A DNA stretch of 32,768 bases from Anaerolineae bacterium (GTDB taxonomy: Bacteria; Chloroflexota; Anaerolineae; Aggregatilineales; Phototrophicaceae), in NCBI GenBank assembly GCA_016789005.1, contig JAEURA010000171.1, positions 1 through 32,768 of the forward strand, given 5' to 3'. Below are positions 8,074-15,565 of the stretch, one piece after another. Below the pieces are notes generated by a model. That model was not told where the DNA came from. It worked only from the letters and a program-made list of their open reading frames with translations, and did not search any database. A program made the translations under genes and the position numbers. Numbering within the stretch: position 1 is the stretch's first letter; the number at the start of each line of letters is the position of its first letter.

Positions 8074-8484
8074 CTAACTCGCCGCCTGCACCGGTTTGCC
8101 CGTCACCTGGGCGATGAGTTCGGCGAACTGCCGGCGGGCGAACGGTTTTTGCAGGAAGGCGGCAGCGCCGATCTGGATCGCCTGGGCGTGACGGTCCATA
8201 CAGTTGGTGTCGCCGATAGCGATGATCGGGATGTGTCGGGTTTTCGGGTCGTGGGTCAGTTTGCGGAGGATCGAGAAGGCGTCTGCGCCGGGGAGGTCGA
8301 GGTCGAGCAGGACGAAATCAGGCGGGGGAGTCATCGCCATGAGCTGCTGGACCGATTTCGCCCCGGTGGTGTTGCGTTTGTAATGCACCTTCAGGTCCTG
8401 CAAGATCAGCGAGATGACAAACAGGCTGTGCGCATCATCCTCAACGACCAGCGCGCGGAGTCCATTCGCATCGATTGAATTCAT
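8074..8484 (-). CDS. Stand-alone response-regulator receiver domain (CheY-like)
   Basis: A 136-aa single receiver domain with no output domain. The acidic pair is Asp16-Asp17, the phosphoacceptor is Asp61 in FVLLDLDLPG, and the conserved lysine is Lys113 in FLQKPF. The usual Thr/Ser switch residue appears replaced by Gly91 in IIAIGDT, so signal transmission may differ from CheY. No histidine kinase is nearby, so its partner is an orphan elsewhere. GGGGGA precedes the ATG. The gene is divergent from glycerate kinase across an AT-rich 201-base region and lies upstream of proB on the same strand, 103 bases away with an apparent separate proB promoter. Confidence 0.9.
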   Translation of the reverse strand: MNSIDANGLRALVVEDDAHSLFVISLILQDLKVHYKRNTTGAKSVQQLMAMTPPPDFVLLDLDLPGADAFSILRKLTHDPKTRHIPIIAIGDTNCMDRHAQAIQIGAAAFLQKPFARRQFAELIAQVTGKPVQAAS

Positions 8485-8551
8485 GATTTCCCCCGGTCAG
8501 TAAATTCGGGATGACCAACACCTGGCGAAACGCCGCAAAGGAATCTTGGAC

Positions 8552-8563
8552 ATACGTTCGTAT
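8552..8563. promoter_or_regulatory. Short palindrome in divergent promoter region
   Basis: ATACGTTCGTAT is an inverted repeat (ATACG/CGTAT with a 2-base centre) in the AT-rich gap between the receiver-domain gene and glycerate kinase. It could be an operator for either gene. No binding protein can be named. Confidence 0.3.
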
Positions 8564-8573
8564 TTATTTCAGG

Positions 8574-8602
8574 TTGTGTTGAGTTATTCCATCTGTTATT
8601 TT
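8574..8602 (+). promoter_or_regulatory. Possible glycerate kinase promoter
   Basis: TTGTGT (8574-8579), a 17-base spacer and TATTTT (8597-8602) fit a loose sigma-70 pattern in the AT-rich divergent region. They would give a leader of roughly 75-80 bases before the GTG at 8686. Confidence 0.35.
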
Positions 8603-8685
8603 AATCAGCAATTCTTAACACGCAAGTGATCGTGAAAATGCTGTCATGCGCGGGCAACGTTCACGAGAAACCATGAGGGGAAATC

Positions 8686-9894
8686 GTGGTGAACAGTCGA
8701 AGACGTTCCGTGATCATTGCGCCGGGTGCATTCAAGCACAGCCTCAGCGCAGCGTCCACCGCCGCCGCCATCGAACGCGGGCTGCGGCGCGCCGGGTTAA
8801 GCAGTCGTTACGATTTCGAGTCTATCCCGATTGCCGACGGGGGCAACGGGACTCTGGAGGCATTTCTAAGGGCGGAGCCGCGCCTGCGGCGGGTCGAACA
8901 GGTCGCCCACGATCCGCTGATGCGCCCGGTGACGGCGGCATTCGCGGCGGACCGCCCCATCGTTGTCGAGATGGCGCTGGCGTCGGGGCTGGAACTGCTG
9001 CGCCCCGAAGAGCAGAATCCGCTTAAGACGACCACCTATGGCGTGGGCGAGCTGCTGAAAGCGGCGCTGGATCACTGGCGGGGCGGCGAGATCATCGTCG
9101 GCATGGGCGGCAGCGCCACCGTCGATGGCGGCGCGGGCTGCCTTCAGGCGCTCGGCGTGCGCTTCTTCGACCGCGCCGGGCAGGAACTGCCGCCTGGGTT
9201 GGGCGGCGGCGACCTGCATCGGGTCCAGCGTATCGACCTGAGCGGCATCGATCCCCGCTGGCAGGATGTGCCGCTGGTCATCGCCGCCGATGTCGATAAC
9301 CCGGTCCTGGGCGAAGACGGCGCTGCCCGCGTGTTCGGTCCGCAAAAAGGGGCGAACCGCGCCCAGGTCATGCTGCTGGAGGCGAGTCTGCGCCATCTCT
9401 TCACCCTATTTGCCGAACAGCACGGGGCAGATGTGCGGATGACACCCGGCGGCGGCGCTGCCGGCGGGCTGGCGGCGGGCTTGATGGCGGTCTTGATGGC
9501 GGTCTTCGGCGGGCGGGCGCGTCTTCGCCTTCAGTCAGGAGTCGATCTGATCCTCGATGCCGCACGGTTCGATGAACGGCTGGCGAACTGCGCGCTGGTG
9601 ATCACCGGCGAGGGGCGCATGGACGCGCAGACGGTGCGGGGCAAGGGTCCGATCGGCGTGGCGCGCCGAGCGGCGGCGCAGGGCGTCAGGACCGTCGCGC
9701 TGGTCGGCGGGCTGGCGGTGGACGACGCGCTCCTGCACGAAGCGGGCATGTGGAGCGTCCTGCCCATCGTGACCGCGCCGATGTCGCAGGAGGACGCCAT
9801 CCGCGACGCCGAGGCGCTGGTCGAACGGGCGGCGCTGCGCCTGGGCTATCTGCTGCAAACGCTGACTCCCCGCCGGCGCGCCTCAAAGGATTGA
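8686..9894 (+). CDS. glxK: Glycerate 2-kinase (type I, GlxK/GarK family)
   Basis: A 402-aa cytoplasmic kinase that phosphorylates D-glycerate, linking glyoxylate or serine-type carbon to glycolysis. Family motifs are in order: APGAFKHSLSA near the N-terminus, ADGGNGT (50-56), GMGGSATVDGGAG (about 139-151), DVDNPVLG followed by FGPQKGA, GGGAAGGLAAGL, and GEGRMDAQT (about 308-316). The length is close to the usual 380 residues. The GTG start at 8686 has GAGGGG five bases upstream; a second GTG directly follows. An exact 12-bp tandem duplication (9481-9492 and 9493-9504) adds an extra LMAV in the Gly-rich region without breaking the frame. A hairpin array follows the stop codon. Confidence 0.93.
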   Translation: MVNSRRRSVIIAPGAFKHSLSAASTAAAIERGLRRAGLSSRYDFESIPIADGGNGTLEAFLRAEPRLRRVEQVAHDPLMRPVTAAFAADRPIVVEMALASGLELLRPEEQNPLKTTTYGVGELLKAALDHWRGGEIIVGMGGSATVDGGAGCLQALGVRFFDRAGQELPPGLGGGDLHRVQRIDLSGIDPRWQDVPLVIAADVDNPVLGEDGAARVFGPQKGANRAQVMLLEASLRHLFTLFAEQHGADVRMTPGGGAAGGLAAGLMAVLMAVFGGRARLRLQSGVDLILDAARFDERLANCALVITGEGRMDAQTVRGKGPIGVARRAAAQGVRTVALVGGLAVDDALLHEAGMWSVLPIVTAPMSQEDAIRDAEALVERAALRLGYLLQTLTPRRRASKD

Positions 9895-9978
9895 AGTGGA
9901 GTCTCGAAAGCAAGCCACAGACGGATGATCCGGCGGGATTCTGTAGAAAAAGGGTATTGCGTACCGCCTTCGCCCGAC

Positions 9979-10257
9979 GCCCGACGTTAGAAACGTCGGG
10001 CTACCACCAACCGCATGGAAAACCCTCTGAAGAGGGTTCGTTCAGCGGAGTTCGTGGGGTGAATGTTCCCCGTGAGAAGGAGTCCATCAGCGGAACCGAC
10101 TGGAAGTCGGTTTCTCGTGCTTTTTGGGGTAGCCGGAGAATTCTATTCTCCGGCGGCGCGCCGGTGACAACGGGGGCGGTTCGAGCCACGACACTTCTTT
10201 GTTCAACAGTATCCCGGCAGGTCCAATACCTTGTAGGGGCTAGCCGGCGGCTAGCCC
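9979..10257. repeat. Array of five mini-hairpins with 2-3 base loops
   Basis: The 393-base gap between glycerate kinase and the GNAT gene holds five near-perfect inverted repeats with different stem sequences but the same shape. They are at 9979-10001 (10-bp stem, AGA), 10021-10038 (8-bp stem, GA), 10094-10112 (8-bp stem, GGA), 10133-10153 (9-bp stem, TCT) and 10237-10257 (9-bp stem, GGC). Linking segments contain short G/C-rich runs. There is no convincing ORF. The first hairpins could end glycerate kinase transcription, though no long T run follows except TTTTT at 10121-10125. It is probably a composite of small dispersed palindromic repeats. Confidence 0.6.
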
Positions 10258-10287
10258 GCGCGATGACATGGTTGGAAAGGCGATCTG

Positions 10288-10764
10288 ATGGTCATCATCC
10301 GCACTGCCAGACCCGACGACTACCCAGGACTGAATCCGGTCATTCAGGCGGTGGACAACCTCCACGCCGATGCCGTCCCGCGCGTCTTTCGCCGCATTGA
10401 AGGGACAGCGCGTTCTGTGGAGTGGTTCGCCGATGCCCTGAACACCCCCGATTCCCTTCTGCTCGTCGCTGTGGACGGGGACGCGGTGGTCGGTTTTCTG
10501 GCGGCGCTGGTGCGACAAAGTCCAGAGATGCCCATGTTCGTTCCGCGCCGCTGGATGGTGGTGGACGGCGTCTATGTGGCGGACGCATACCGGGGGCAGG
10601 GTGTCGGACGGGCGCTGATGGAGCAGGCGCAGGCGTGGGCGCTGGCGCAGGGGCTGTCAGAGGTTGAGCTGAACGTCTGGGAATTCAACCAGGACGCCAT
10701 CGGTTTTTACGAGACGCTGGGCTATACGACCATCACGCGGCGGATGTGGAAGGCGCTCCGTTAG
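10288..10764 (+). CDS. GNAT-family N-acetyltransferase
   Basis: A 158-aa single-domain protein. The acetyl-CoA binding motif is visible as VDGVYVADAYRGQGVGRALM (about residues 90-109), where R-G-Q-G-V-G is the pyrophosphate loop. The C-terminal ELNVWEFNQDAIGFYETLGY is the typical end of the GNAT fold, where the Tyr often serves as general acid. It transfers acetyl from acetyl-CoA to an amine; the substrate (protein N-terminus, polyamine, drug or small metabolite) is not determinable. A purine-rich GGAAAGG precedes the ATG. Upstream is the hairpin array; downstream, after about 150 bases, is the dehydratase on the same strand. Confidence 0.9.
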   Translation: MVIIRTARPDDYPGLNPVIQAVDNLHADAVPRVFRRIEGTARSVEWFADALNTPDSLLLVAVDGDAVVGFLAALVRQSPEMPMFVPRRWMVVDGVYVADAYRGQGVGRALMEQAQAWALAQGLSEVELNVWEFNQDAIGFYETLGYTTITRRMWKALR

Positions 10765-10913
10765 GTTCGCGAGCACCCCCAGCTCGTACGCCTGCGTTGA
10801 GTTCCATCTCCATACCCATTATGGACTTCGGTGTACTGGCGTTCTGACGCCGGAAACGTTACAAACGAGTGGTTCAGGTTCGCAAAAGGCGTCCCACCGA
10901 CAGGATGAAGCGC

Positions 10914-11873
10914 ATGGAATTCGTCACACTCGCCATGCTGCGCGAGGCGCAGGAGCGTTTGCGCGGCATCGCCTATCACACCCCGCTGATCCGGTCGCAG
11001 GCGGATGAGGGGCTGTACTTCAAGCCGGAGACGCTCCAGCCGATCGGCTCGTTCAAGATTCGCGGCGCGTTCAACAAGATCGCCTCCCTGACGCCGGAAG
11101 AACGGGCGCGCGGGGTGATCGCCTATTCGTCGGGCAACCACGCCCAGGGCGTCGCCTATGCCGCCCGCGCGCTCGGCATCCGCGCCGTCGTGGTCATGCC
11201 CACCACCGCCCCACAGATCAAGATCGAGAGCACACGCGGCTATGGCGCGCAGGTCGTGCTGTACGATCCGCTGCGCGAACGGCGCGAGGAAGTCGCCGGC
11301 AGGCTGCAAGCCGAGCACGGCTACGCCCTCGTGCCGCCCTTCAACGATCTGCAGGTGATCGCCGGGCAGGGGACCATCGGGCTGGAAATCTTCGCCGATC
11401 TGCCGGAGGTCGATCTGGTCCTGACGCCGGTGGGCGGCGGCGGGCTGTTGAGCGGGACGGCGGCGGCGCTCAAGCTGCTGAATCCGTCGGTCAGGGCGGT
11501 CGGCGTCGAGCCGGAAGCCGCCGCCGACGCGCAGGCATCGCTGAAGGAGGGGAGAATCGTCACCATCGCCCCGCAGCAGGCGGGTCGGACGCTCGCCGAC
11601 GGCGTGCGCACCCTGTCGGTCGAGCCGATCACCTTCGCTCACCTTCAGCGCTTTGCCGACGCCATCGTCACGGTGAGCGAAACCGAACTGGTCAGCGCCG
11701 CCCGCCGGCTGATCCTCACCCACAAGCTGACCGTCGAGCCGACGGCGGCGCTGCCCCTGGCGGCGTACCTGTACCACCGCGACGCACTGCCGCCCGCCCG
11801 GAACGTGGTGATCGTGCTGAGCGGCGGCAGCGTCGATCCGGCGCAGCTCGCCCGTCTGATTCAGTCGGAGTGA
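10914..11873 (+). CDS. PLP-dependent threonine/serine dehydratase (fold type II)
   Basis: A 319-aa enzyme counted from the ATG at 10914, chosen because AGGA lies 8 bases upstream; a GTG at 10869 and an ATG at 10905 are in-frame alternatives. The PLP lysine is Lys48 in GSFKIRGAF, the substrate loop is SSGNHAQG (72-79) and the phosphate-binding Gly loop is VGGGGLLSG (173-181). VEPEAAADA resembles the metal-site region of serine racemases and catabolic threonine dehydratases. Its length lacks the ACT regulatory domain of biosynthetic IlvA. It likely deaminates threonine and/or serine to 2-oxobutyrate or pyruvate; serine racemase activity cannot be excluded. Its 3' end overlaps the convergent small gene by 13 bases. 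Confidence 0.9.
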   Translation: MEFVTLAMLREAQERLRGIAYHTPLIRSQADEGLYFKPETLQPIGSFKIRGAFNKIASLTPEERARGVIAYSSGNHAQGVAYAARALGIRAVVVMPTTAPQIKIESTRGYGAQVVLYDPLRERREEVAGRLQAEHGYALVPPFNDLQVIAGQGTIGLEIFADLPEVDLVLTPVGGGGLLSGTAAALKLLNPSVRAVGVEPEAAADAQASLKEGRIVTIAPQQAGRTLADGVRTLSVEPITFAHLQRFADAIVTVSETELVSAARRLILTHKLTVEPTAALPLAAYLYHRDALPPARNVVIVLSGGSVDPAQLARLIQSE

Positions 11874-12277
11874 CTCTCGCAGGGAAATGCCGTCAGCCGA
11901 ATGTCGCTGAACGACCCGCGCGCCTCGCAGGGGACGCGGAAGGCGATCAGGTTGTCTTCCAGCGTCACGTAGTCCGTCACGTCGAGGTCAAGCGGGGCGG
12001 CGATTTCGCCGAAGTCGCGTCCATTGACGTACAGGCATCCGGGTGCTGGCGCGCTGTCGATGCGCAGGCGATAGGTCACGCAGATGTCGCGCATCGGCAG
12101 GTCAAACTTCTTCTGCAGCCACGCCAGCCAGTTCTCCCGGCGGGTCTTGTCGAACGTCCACTTTGCCAGCGACGGCACGCGGAACGTCTCCATGAATTCG
12201 TAGAGCGTGGGGATATCCTCGAAGTAGTCGCAGGTCCAATCGGCGTCCAGGGAAATGTCGGGGATGCTTGAAGGCAT
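11861..12277 (-). CDS. Small beta-sandwich-like protein of unknown function
   Basis: A 138-aa protein without signal peptide or membrane segment. The C-terminal half, with YRLRIDSAPAPGCLYVNG followed by LDLDVTDYVTLEDNLIAFRV, resembles the sugar-binding jelly-roll module that opens GH2-type glycosidases, where a substrate analogue 'gives shape' to a bound ligand. No catalytic domain follows, so it is a free module or an unrelated family. The resemblance is judged from pattern only. AGGACG precedes the ATG. It starts 42 bases after livM on the same strand and could be the last gene of the liv transcript, in the place where livG/livF usually lie. It overlaps the dehydratase stop by 13 bases in convergent orientation. 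Confidence 0.6.
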   Translation of the reverse strand: MPSSIPDISLDADWTCDYFEDIPTLYEFMETFRVPSLAKWTFDKTRRENWLAWLQKKFDLPMRDICVTYRLRIDSAPAPGCLYVNGRDFGEIAAPLDLDVTDYVTLEDNLIAFRVPCEARGSFSDIRLTAFPCESHSD

Positions 12278-12319
12278 GTCTACGTCCTGTCTAGCTGCCT
12301 GGCTGTCCGACGGGAAAGA

Positions 12320-13222
12320 TCAGGCATCGGGCGTCGGACCGCGCAGCCGCCGCCACAGGCGCGCCCACCCCACCGGGTTGACCAGTCCGCCCGGCACGTA
12401 GACGATCATCAGCAGCAGCACCAAGCCGTTGATCACGCCGCGATACTGGCTGGCGAAGCGCAGCACTTCGGGCAGCCCGGTCAGGACGATGCCGCCGACG
12501 ATGGGTCCGGCGATGCTGCCCGTGCCGCCCAGCACGGCGAAGGCGAGGATCTGCACCGCCTGATCGAAGCCGTAGCCGTCCGGGCTGATGATGCGCGTCA
12601 GGTGTCCGCTCAACGCCCCTGCCCCGCCGGCGAGGATCGCGCTGAGGATGAAGACGACGTTCTTGACGTAGACGACGTTGACGCCCATGTTCGCCGCCAC
12701 CCGCTCATCCTGGCGGACCGCCGCCATCGCCCGTCCGAAGCGCGAGCGGTGCAGCCGGGCGATGCAGTACGCGGCGATTCCCAGGAAGAGCAGCAGATGC
12801 CAGGTCTCGGCGATCTTGGGGATGCCCTTGATGCCCAGCGCGCCGCCGGTCAGCGCCACCGTCTGCCCGGTGATCGAACTCATCAGCGGGTCGAAGTTGA
12901 GGATCAGGATGCGCACCACCTCGCCGAAGCCGATGGTGGCGATGGCGAGATAGATGTCGTGCAGGCGCAGCACCGGTAAGCCGATGGGAATGGCGACCAG
13001 CCCGGCGAGCGCCATGCCGCCCAGCACGCCGATGCCCAGCGGCAGCCCCGCCTCCTGGGTGAGGATCACGCCGGTGAACGCGCCGACCGCCATGAATCCG
13101 GCATTTGCCAGCGAGAACATGCCGGTGTAGAGCGTCAGGTAGATGCTCAAACCCAGGATGGCGTTGACCAGCATGAACTGGATGACGGGTTCGGTGATGC
13201 CGATGCTGCGGAGAATGTCCAT
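12320..13222 (-). CDS. livM: Branched-chain amino-acid-type ABC transporter permease LivM
   Basis: A 300-aa integral membrane permease. After MDILRSIGI come about eight hydrophobic helices, with the LivM hallmark GMFSLANAGFMAVGAFTG and the FGRAMAAVRQDERVAANMG cytoplasmic loop, the EAA-like contact for the ATPase. AVLGGTGSIAGPIVGG follows near the C-terminus. The ATG at 13222 was chosen because the upstream part of the open frame belongs to livH in another frame. It starts 5 bases after the livH stop, so the two are translationally linked. With LivH it forms the membrane channel of an importer for branched-chain amino acids, amides or urea. The genes for the ATPases LivG/LivF are not in the window. 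Confidence 0.93.
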   Translation of the reverse strand: MDILRSIGITEPVIQFMLVNAILGLSIYLTLYTGMFSLANAGFMAVGAFTGVILTQEAGLPLGIGVLGGMALAGLVAIPIGLPVLRLHDIYLAIATIGFGEVVRILILNFDPLMSSITGQTVALTGGALGIKGIPKIAETWHLLLFLGIAAYCIARLHRSRFGRAMAAVRQDERVAANMGVNVVYVKNVVFILSAILAGGAGALSGHLTRIISPDGYGFDQAVQILAFAVLGGTGSIAGPIVGGIVLTGLPEVLRFASQYRGVINGLVLLLMIVYVPGGLVNPVGWARLWRRLRGPTPDA

Positions 13223-13227
13223 AGCCC

Positions 13228-14112
13228 CTATGCCCGCGTGATCTCTTTGCGCCCCAGCAGCCCCTGGGGGCGGACCAGCAGAATCAGAAAGAGCAGCGTG
13301 AAGACGATGGCGTCGCGGTAGTTGCTGCCGCCGGCGGCGATGCTGAACACCTCCAGCCCGGCGACGACGAAGCCGCCGACCAGCGCGCCCTGGATGTTGC
13401 CCAAGCCGCCCAGGACGATGACCGTCAGCCCCTTCAGGGCGATGGCGTCGCCGATGAACGGCGTCATCGAGTTGAACGCCAGCCCGTACAGCACCCCGGC
13501 AGCGCCTGCCAGCGCCCCGGCGAGGAAGAACGTGCTCAGGTAGATGCCGCCGACATTGATGCCCAACAGCCCCGCCGTCCGCTGGTTGAAGGCGACAGCG
13601 CGCATCCGCTGACCGAGCCGGGTGCGCTGCACCATCAGGTTGAGCAGCGCCATCAGCACGACGGCGATGACCAGGATGATGATCTGGATCGGCGTGACGC
13701 GAAAGGGCAGCCCCTCGATGGCGTCGGTGGGGATGCTGCCGAAGGGGAAGCGCTGCGGCTGCGTGCCGAAGACCAGCTGCGCCAGGCTGACCAGGAAGAT
13801 CGACGCGCCAATGCTGCTGATCAGCTGCGAGATGCGCGGCGCGCCCCGCGCCCGCAGCGGCGCGAACGCCACCCGTTCCAGCAAGACGGCGATCACGCCC
13901 GCGCCGACCATCGCCACCGGCAGCGCCATCCAGACCGGCAGCCCGAACTGGATCACGCTGATCAAGCCGATGAACGCCCCCCACATGAACACCGCGCTGT
14001 GCGCCAGGTTCAGCACGCCCAGCACGCTGAAAACCAGGGCATAGCCGAGGGCGAACAGGCTGTAAACCGAACCCAGCCAGATGGCGTTGACGAGCTGCTG
14101 CGTGACGTTCAT
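13228..14112 (-). CDS. livH: Branched-chain amino-acid-type ABC transporter permease LivH
   Basis: A 294-aa permease with about eight hydrophobic helices. Family landmarks are SLFALGYALVFSVLGVLNLAH near the start, the loop RTRLGQRMRAVAFNQRTAGLLGINV for ATPase contact, and VIVLGGLGNIQGALVGG towards the C-terminus, ending in RPQGLLGRKE. It pairs with LivM. A strong hairpin lies in the 64-base gap after livK, which may lower permease expression relative to the binding protein. Confidence 0.94.
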   Translation of the reverse strand: MNVTQQLVNAIWLGSVYSLFALGYALVFSVLGVLNLAHSAVFMWGAFIGLISVIQFGLPVWMALPVAMVGAGVIAVLLERVAFAPLRARGAPRISQLISSIGASIFLVSLAQLVFGTQPQRFPFGSIPTDAIEGLPFRVTPIQIIILVIAVVLMALLNLMVQRTRLGQRMRAVAFNQRTAGLLGINVGGIYLSTFFLAGALAGAAGVLYGLAFNSMTPFIGDAIALKGLTVIVLGGLGNIQGALVGGFVVAGLEVFSIAAGGSNYRDAIVFTLLFLILLVRPQGLLGRKEITRA

Positions 14113-14123
14113 GGGGCATCCTA

Positions 14124-14172
14124 CCTCACCCCCGTTCCCCCTCTCCTTCTGGAGAGGGGGCAGGGGGTGAGG
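14124..14172. terminator. Strong hairpin between livK and livH (repeat family B core)
   Basis: CCTCACCCCC (14124-14133) pairs with GGGGGTGAGG (14163-14172) around an inner perfect 10-bp stem, CCCCCTCTCC (14137-14146) with GGAGAGGGGG (14151-14160) and loop TTCT. It has no T run, so a classic terminator is doubtful. An attenuator or 3'-end stabiliser for the livK message is plausible. It belongs to the palindrome family seen at four other places in the window. Confidence 0.5.
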
Positions 14173-14176
14173 TTAG

Positions 14177-15361
14177 TTACTCAGCGCCGAGGACGGAGAA
14201 AGCGCCGTCCTGCGCCACCTGCACAACCGGGTCGTGAACCGGGTTGCGGTTTTCGTCGAAGCTGAACGAGCCGAGCGGCGTGGCGAATTCCGCCAGCCCT
14301 GCCAGGGCATCGCGCACCGCCGTGCGGTCGACCGAGTCGGCGCAGCGAAGGGCGGTCGCGAACATCCACGTGCCAGTGTACGCCTGCGCCGCAAACTGAT
14401 CGGGTCTGGCGCTGTAGGCGGCTTCGTACGCCGCCATGAACGCCGTGCTGAGCGGGTTGGTGCTGGCGATGTTCCACGCCGCGCCGACCAGCAGACCATT
14501 GCTGGCTTCGCCGGTCTGTTCCAGGACCGCCGGCGAATTGAAGCCGTTGCCGCCCATCAGCGCGCCCTCGAAGCCGAGTTCACGCGCCTGCAGGATGATC
14601 TGCACACCTTCGGTCGCCAGCGCCGACATGGCGATCACGTCCGGCTCGGCGGCGATCAGGTTGGTGAGCTGCGTGCGGAAATCGACATCGCCGGTGGCGT
14701 AGGTCTCTTCGCCGATGATCTCGACGCCGTTGTCGATGAACGACTGGCGGAAGAAGTTGTAGCCGCTGACGGTGAAGTCGTCATCGTTGGCGTAGATCAA
14801 GCCGACCTTGGTCAAGCCGAGGTTGGCGGTCGCCTGGGCGACCACACCGGGGATGACCGCCGCTTCCGGCAGGCTGTTGCGGAAGACGAACTCGCCCATG
14901 TCGGTGATGCCGGCGGCGGTGTTGCTGACGCCCATCACCACCGTGCCGTTCTCCTGCGCGACCGGGTCGGCGGCGAAGGCTTCACGGGAAAGAGTGGGAC
15001 CCAGGACCATCGTCACGCCGTCTTCTTCGACCAGCTTGGTCATGGCGGAGATCGCCTGTTCGTTTTCGCTGGCGCTGTCTTCGAAGATGATGCTGAGGGT
15101 CGTGCCCTCGCCCAGATAGCCAGACTCGTTGATCTGGCTGATCGCCAGGTTGATGCCCTGCTGCTGGGTCGTGCCGTAAACCGATGCGCCGCCGCTGAGC
15201 GTCAGCACCGCGCCGATCGTGATGCTTTCAGGAAGGTTGGCGGGAGCGGGGCAGGCTTCCGCCATATCCGCGCCCATCGCCACATCGTCCTGCGCAAAGG
15301 CGGCGAAGGGCATGACCAGGATGGCGAACGCCATCAGGAGTCCAAAAAGCCGGGTACGCAT
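14177..15361 (-). CDS. livK: Substrate-binding protein of LivK/urea-amide ABC importer family
   Basis: A 394-aa exported protein. Residues 1-23 are a signal peptide (cut after AAFA). The mature part is a Peripla_BP_6-type two-lobed binding fold beginning ITIGAVLTLSGGASVYG and carrying a QGINLAISQINESG helix. SAPREAFA-like and AVIPGVVAQATANLGLTKVGLIYANDD-like sections follow typical family order. The ligand is unknown: branched-chain amino acids, amides and urea are all possible. It is the first gene of livK-livH-livM. GGAG about 8 bases before the ATG is a good ribosome site, and a promoter candidate lies upstream. In Chloroflexota with a single membrane it would normally be tethered, but no lipobox cysteine is seen, so retention is unclear. 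Confidence 0.92.
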   Translation of the reverse strand: MRTRLFGLLMAFAILVMPFAAFAQDDVAMGADMAEACPAPANLPESITIGAVLTLSGGASVYGTTQQQGINLAISQINESGYLGEGTTLSIIFEDSASENEQAISAMTKLVEEDGVTMVLGPTLSREAFAADPVAQENGTVVMGVSNTAAGITDMGEFVFRNSLPEAAVIPGVVAQATANLGLTKVGLIYANDDDFTVSGYNFFRQSFIDNGVEIIGEETYATGDVDFRTQLTNLIAAEPDVIAMSALATEGVQIILQARELGFEGALMGGNGFNSPAVLEQTGEASNGLLVGAAWNIASTNPLSTAFMAAYEAAYSARPDQFAAQAYTGTWMFATALRCADSVDRTAVRDALAGLAEFATPLGSFSFDENRNPVHDPVVQVAQDGAFSVLGAE

Positions 15362-15413
15362 AGTGAATACTCCTCTGGTGAAATGTCTTTTTTCGACGTG
15401 TACTGCTGTGGGA

Positions 15414-15442
15414 AGTGTAGCCTAAACGATGGTCAGAAACAA
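15414..15442 (-). promoter_or_regulatory. Probable livK promoter
   Basis: On the minus strand TTGTTT (15437-15442), a 17-base spacer and TACACT (15414-15419) form a reasonable sigma-70-like promoter, with a leader of about 46 bases before the livK ATG. Confidence 0.5.
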
Positions 15443-15494
15443 CGCGCTGATCGCACCGTTTTTTGCGAAACTCAGTGAATCACGGATTGCCTGA

Positions 15495-15556
15495 CCTCAC
15501 CCCGTTTCGCTGCGCTCAACCGCCCCTCTCCGTTTGGAGAGGGGCAGGGGGTGAGG
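15495..15556. repeat. Palindromic repeat of family B core
   Basis: Outer arms CCTCACCCC (from 15495) and GGGGTGAGG (to 15556) enclose a perfect 10-bp stem, GCCCCTCTCC (15522-15531) and GGAGAGGGGC (15536-15545), with loop GTTT. It lies between the divergent promoters of livK and the beta-helix gene, directly before the 133-bp element. Confidence 0.65.
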
Positions 15557-15565
15557 TTGGGGTGA

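Noticed and set aside
9750..10400. 216-aa open frame across the hairpin array
   Set aside because: It overlaps the end of glycerate kinase and the start of the GNAT gene in another frame and is interrupted by palindromes rather than protein-like sequence.
13223..14119. Upstream extension of the livM frame through livH
   Set aside because: Its translation is Arg/Ala-rich and featureless, while the overlapping frame encodes a complete LivH; livM starts at 13222.
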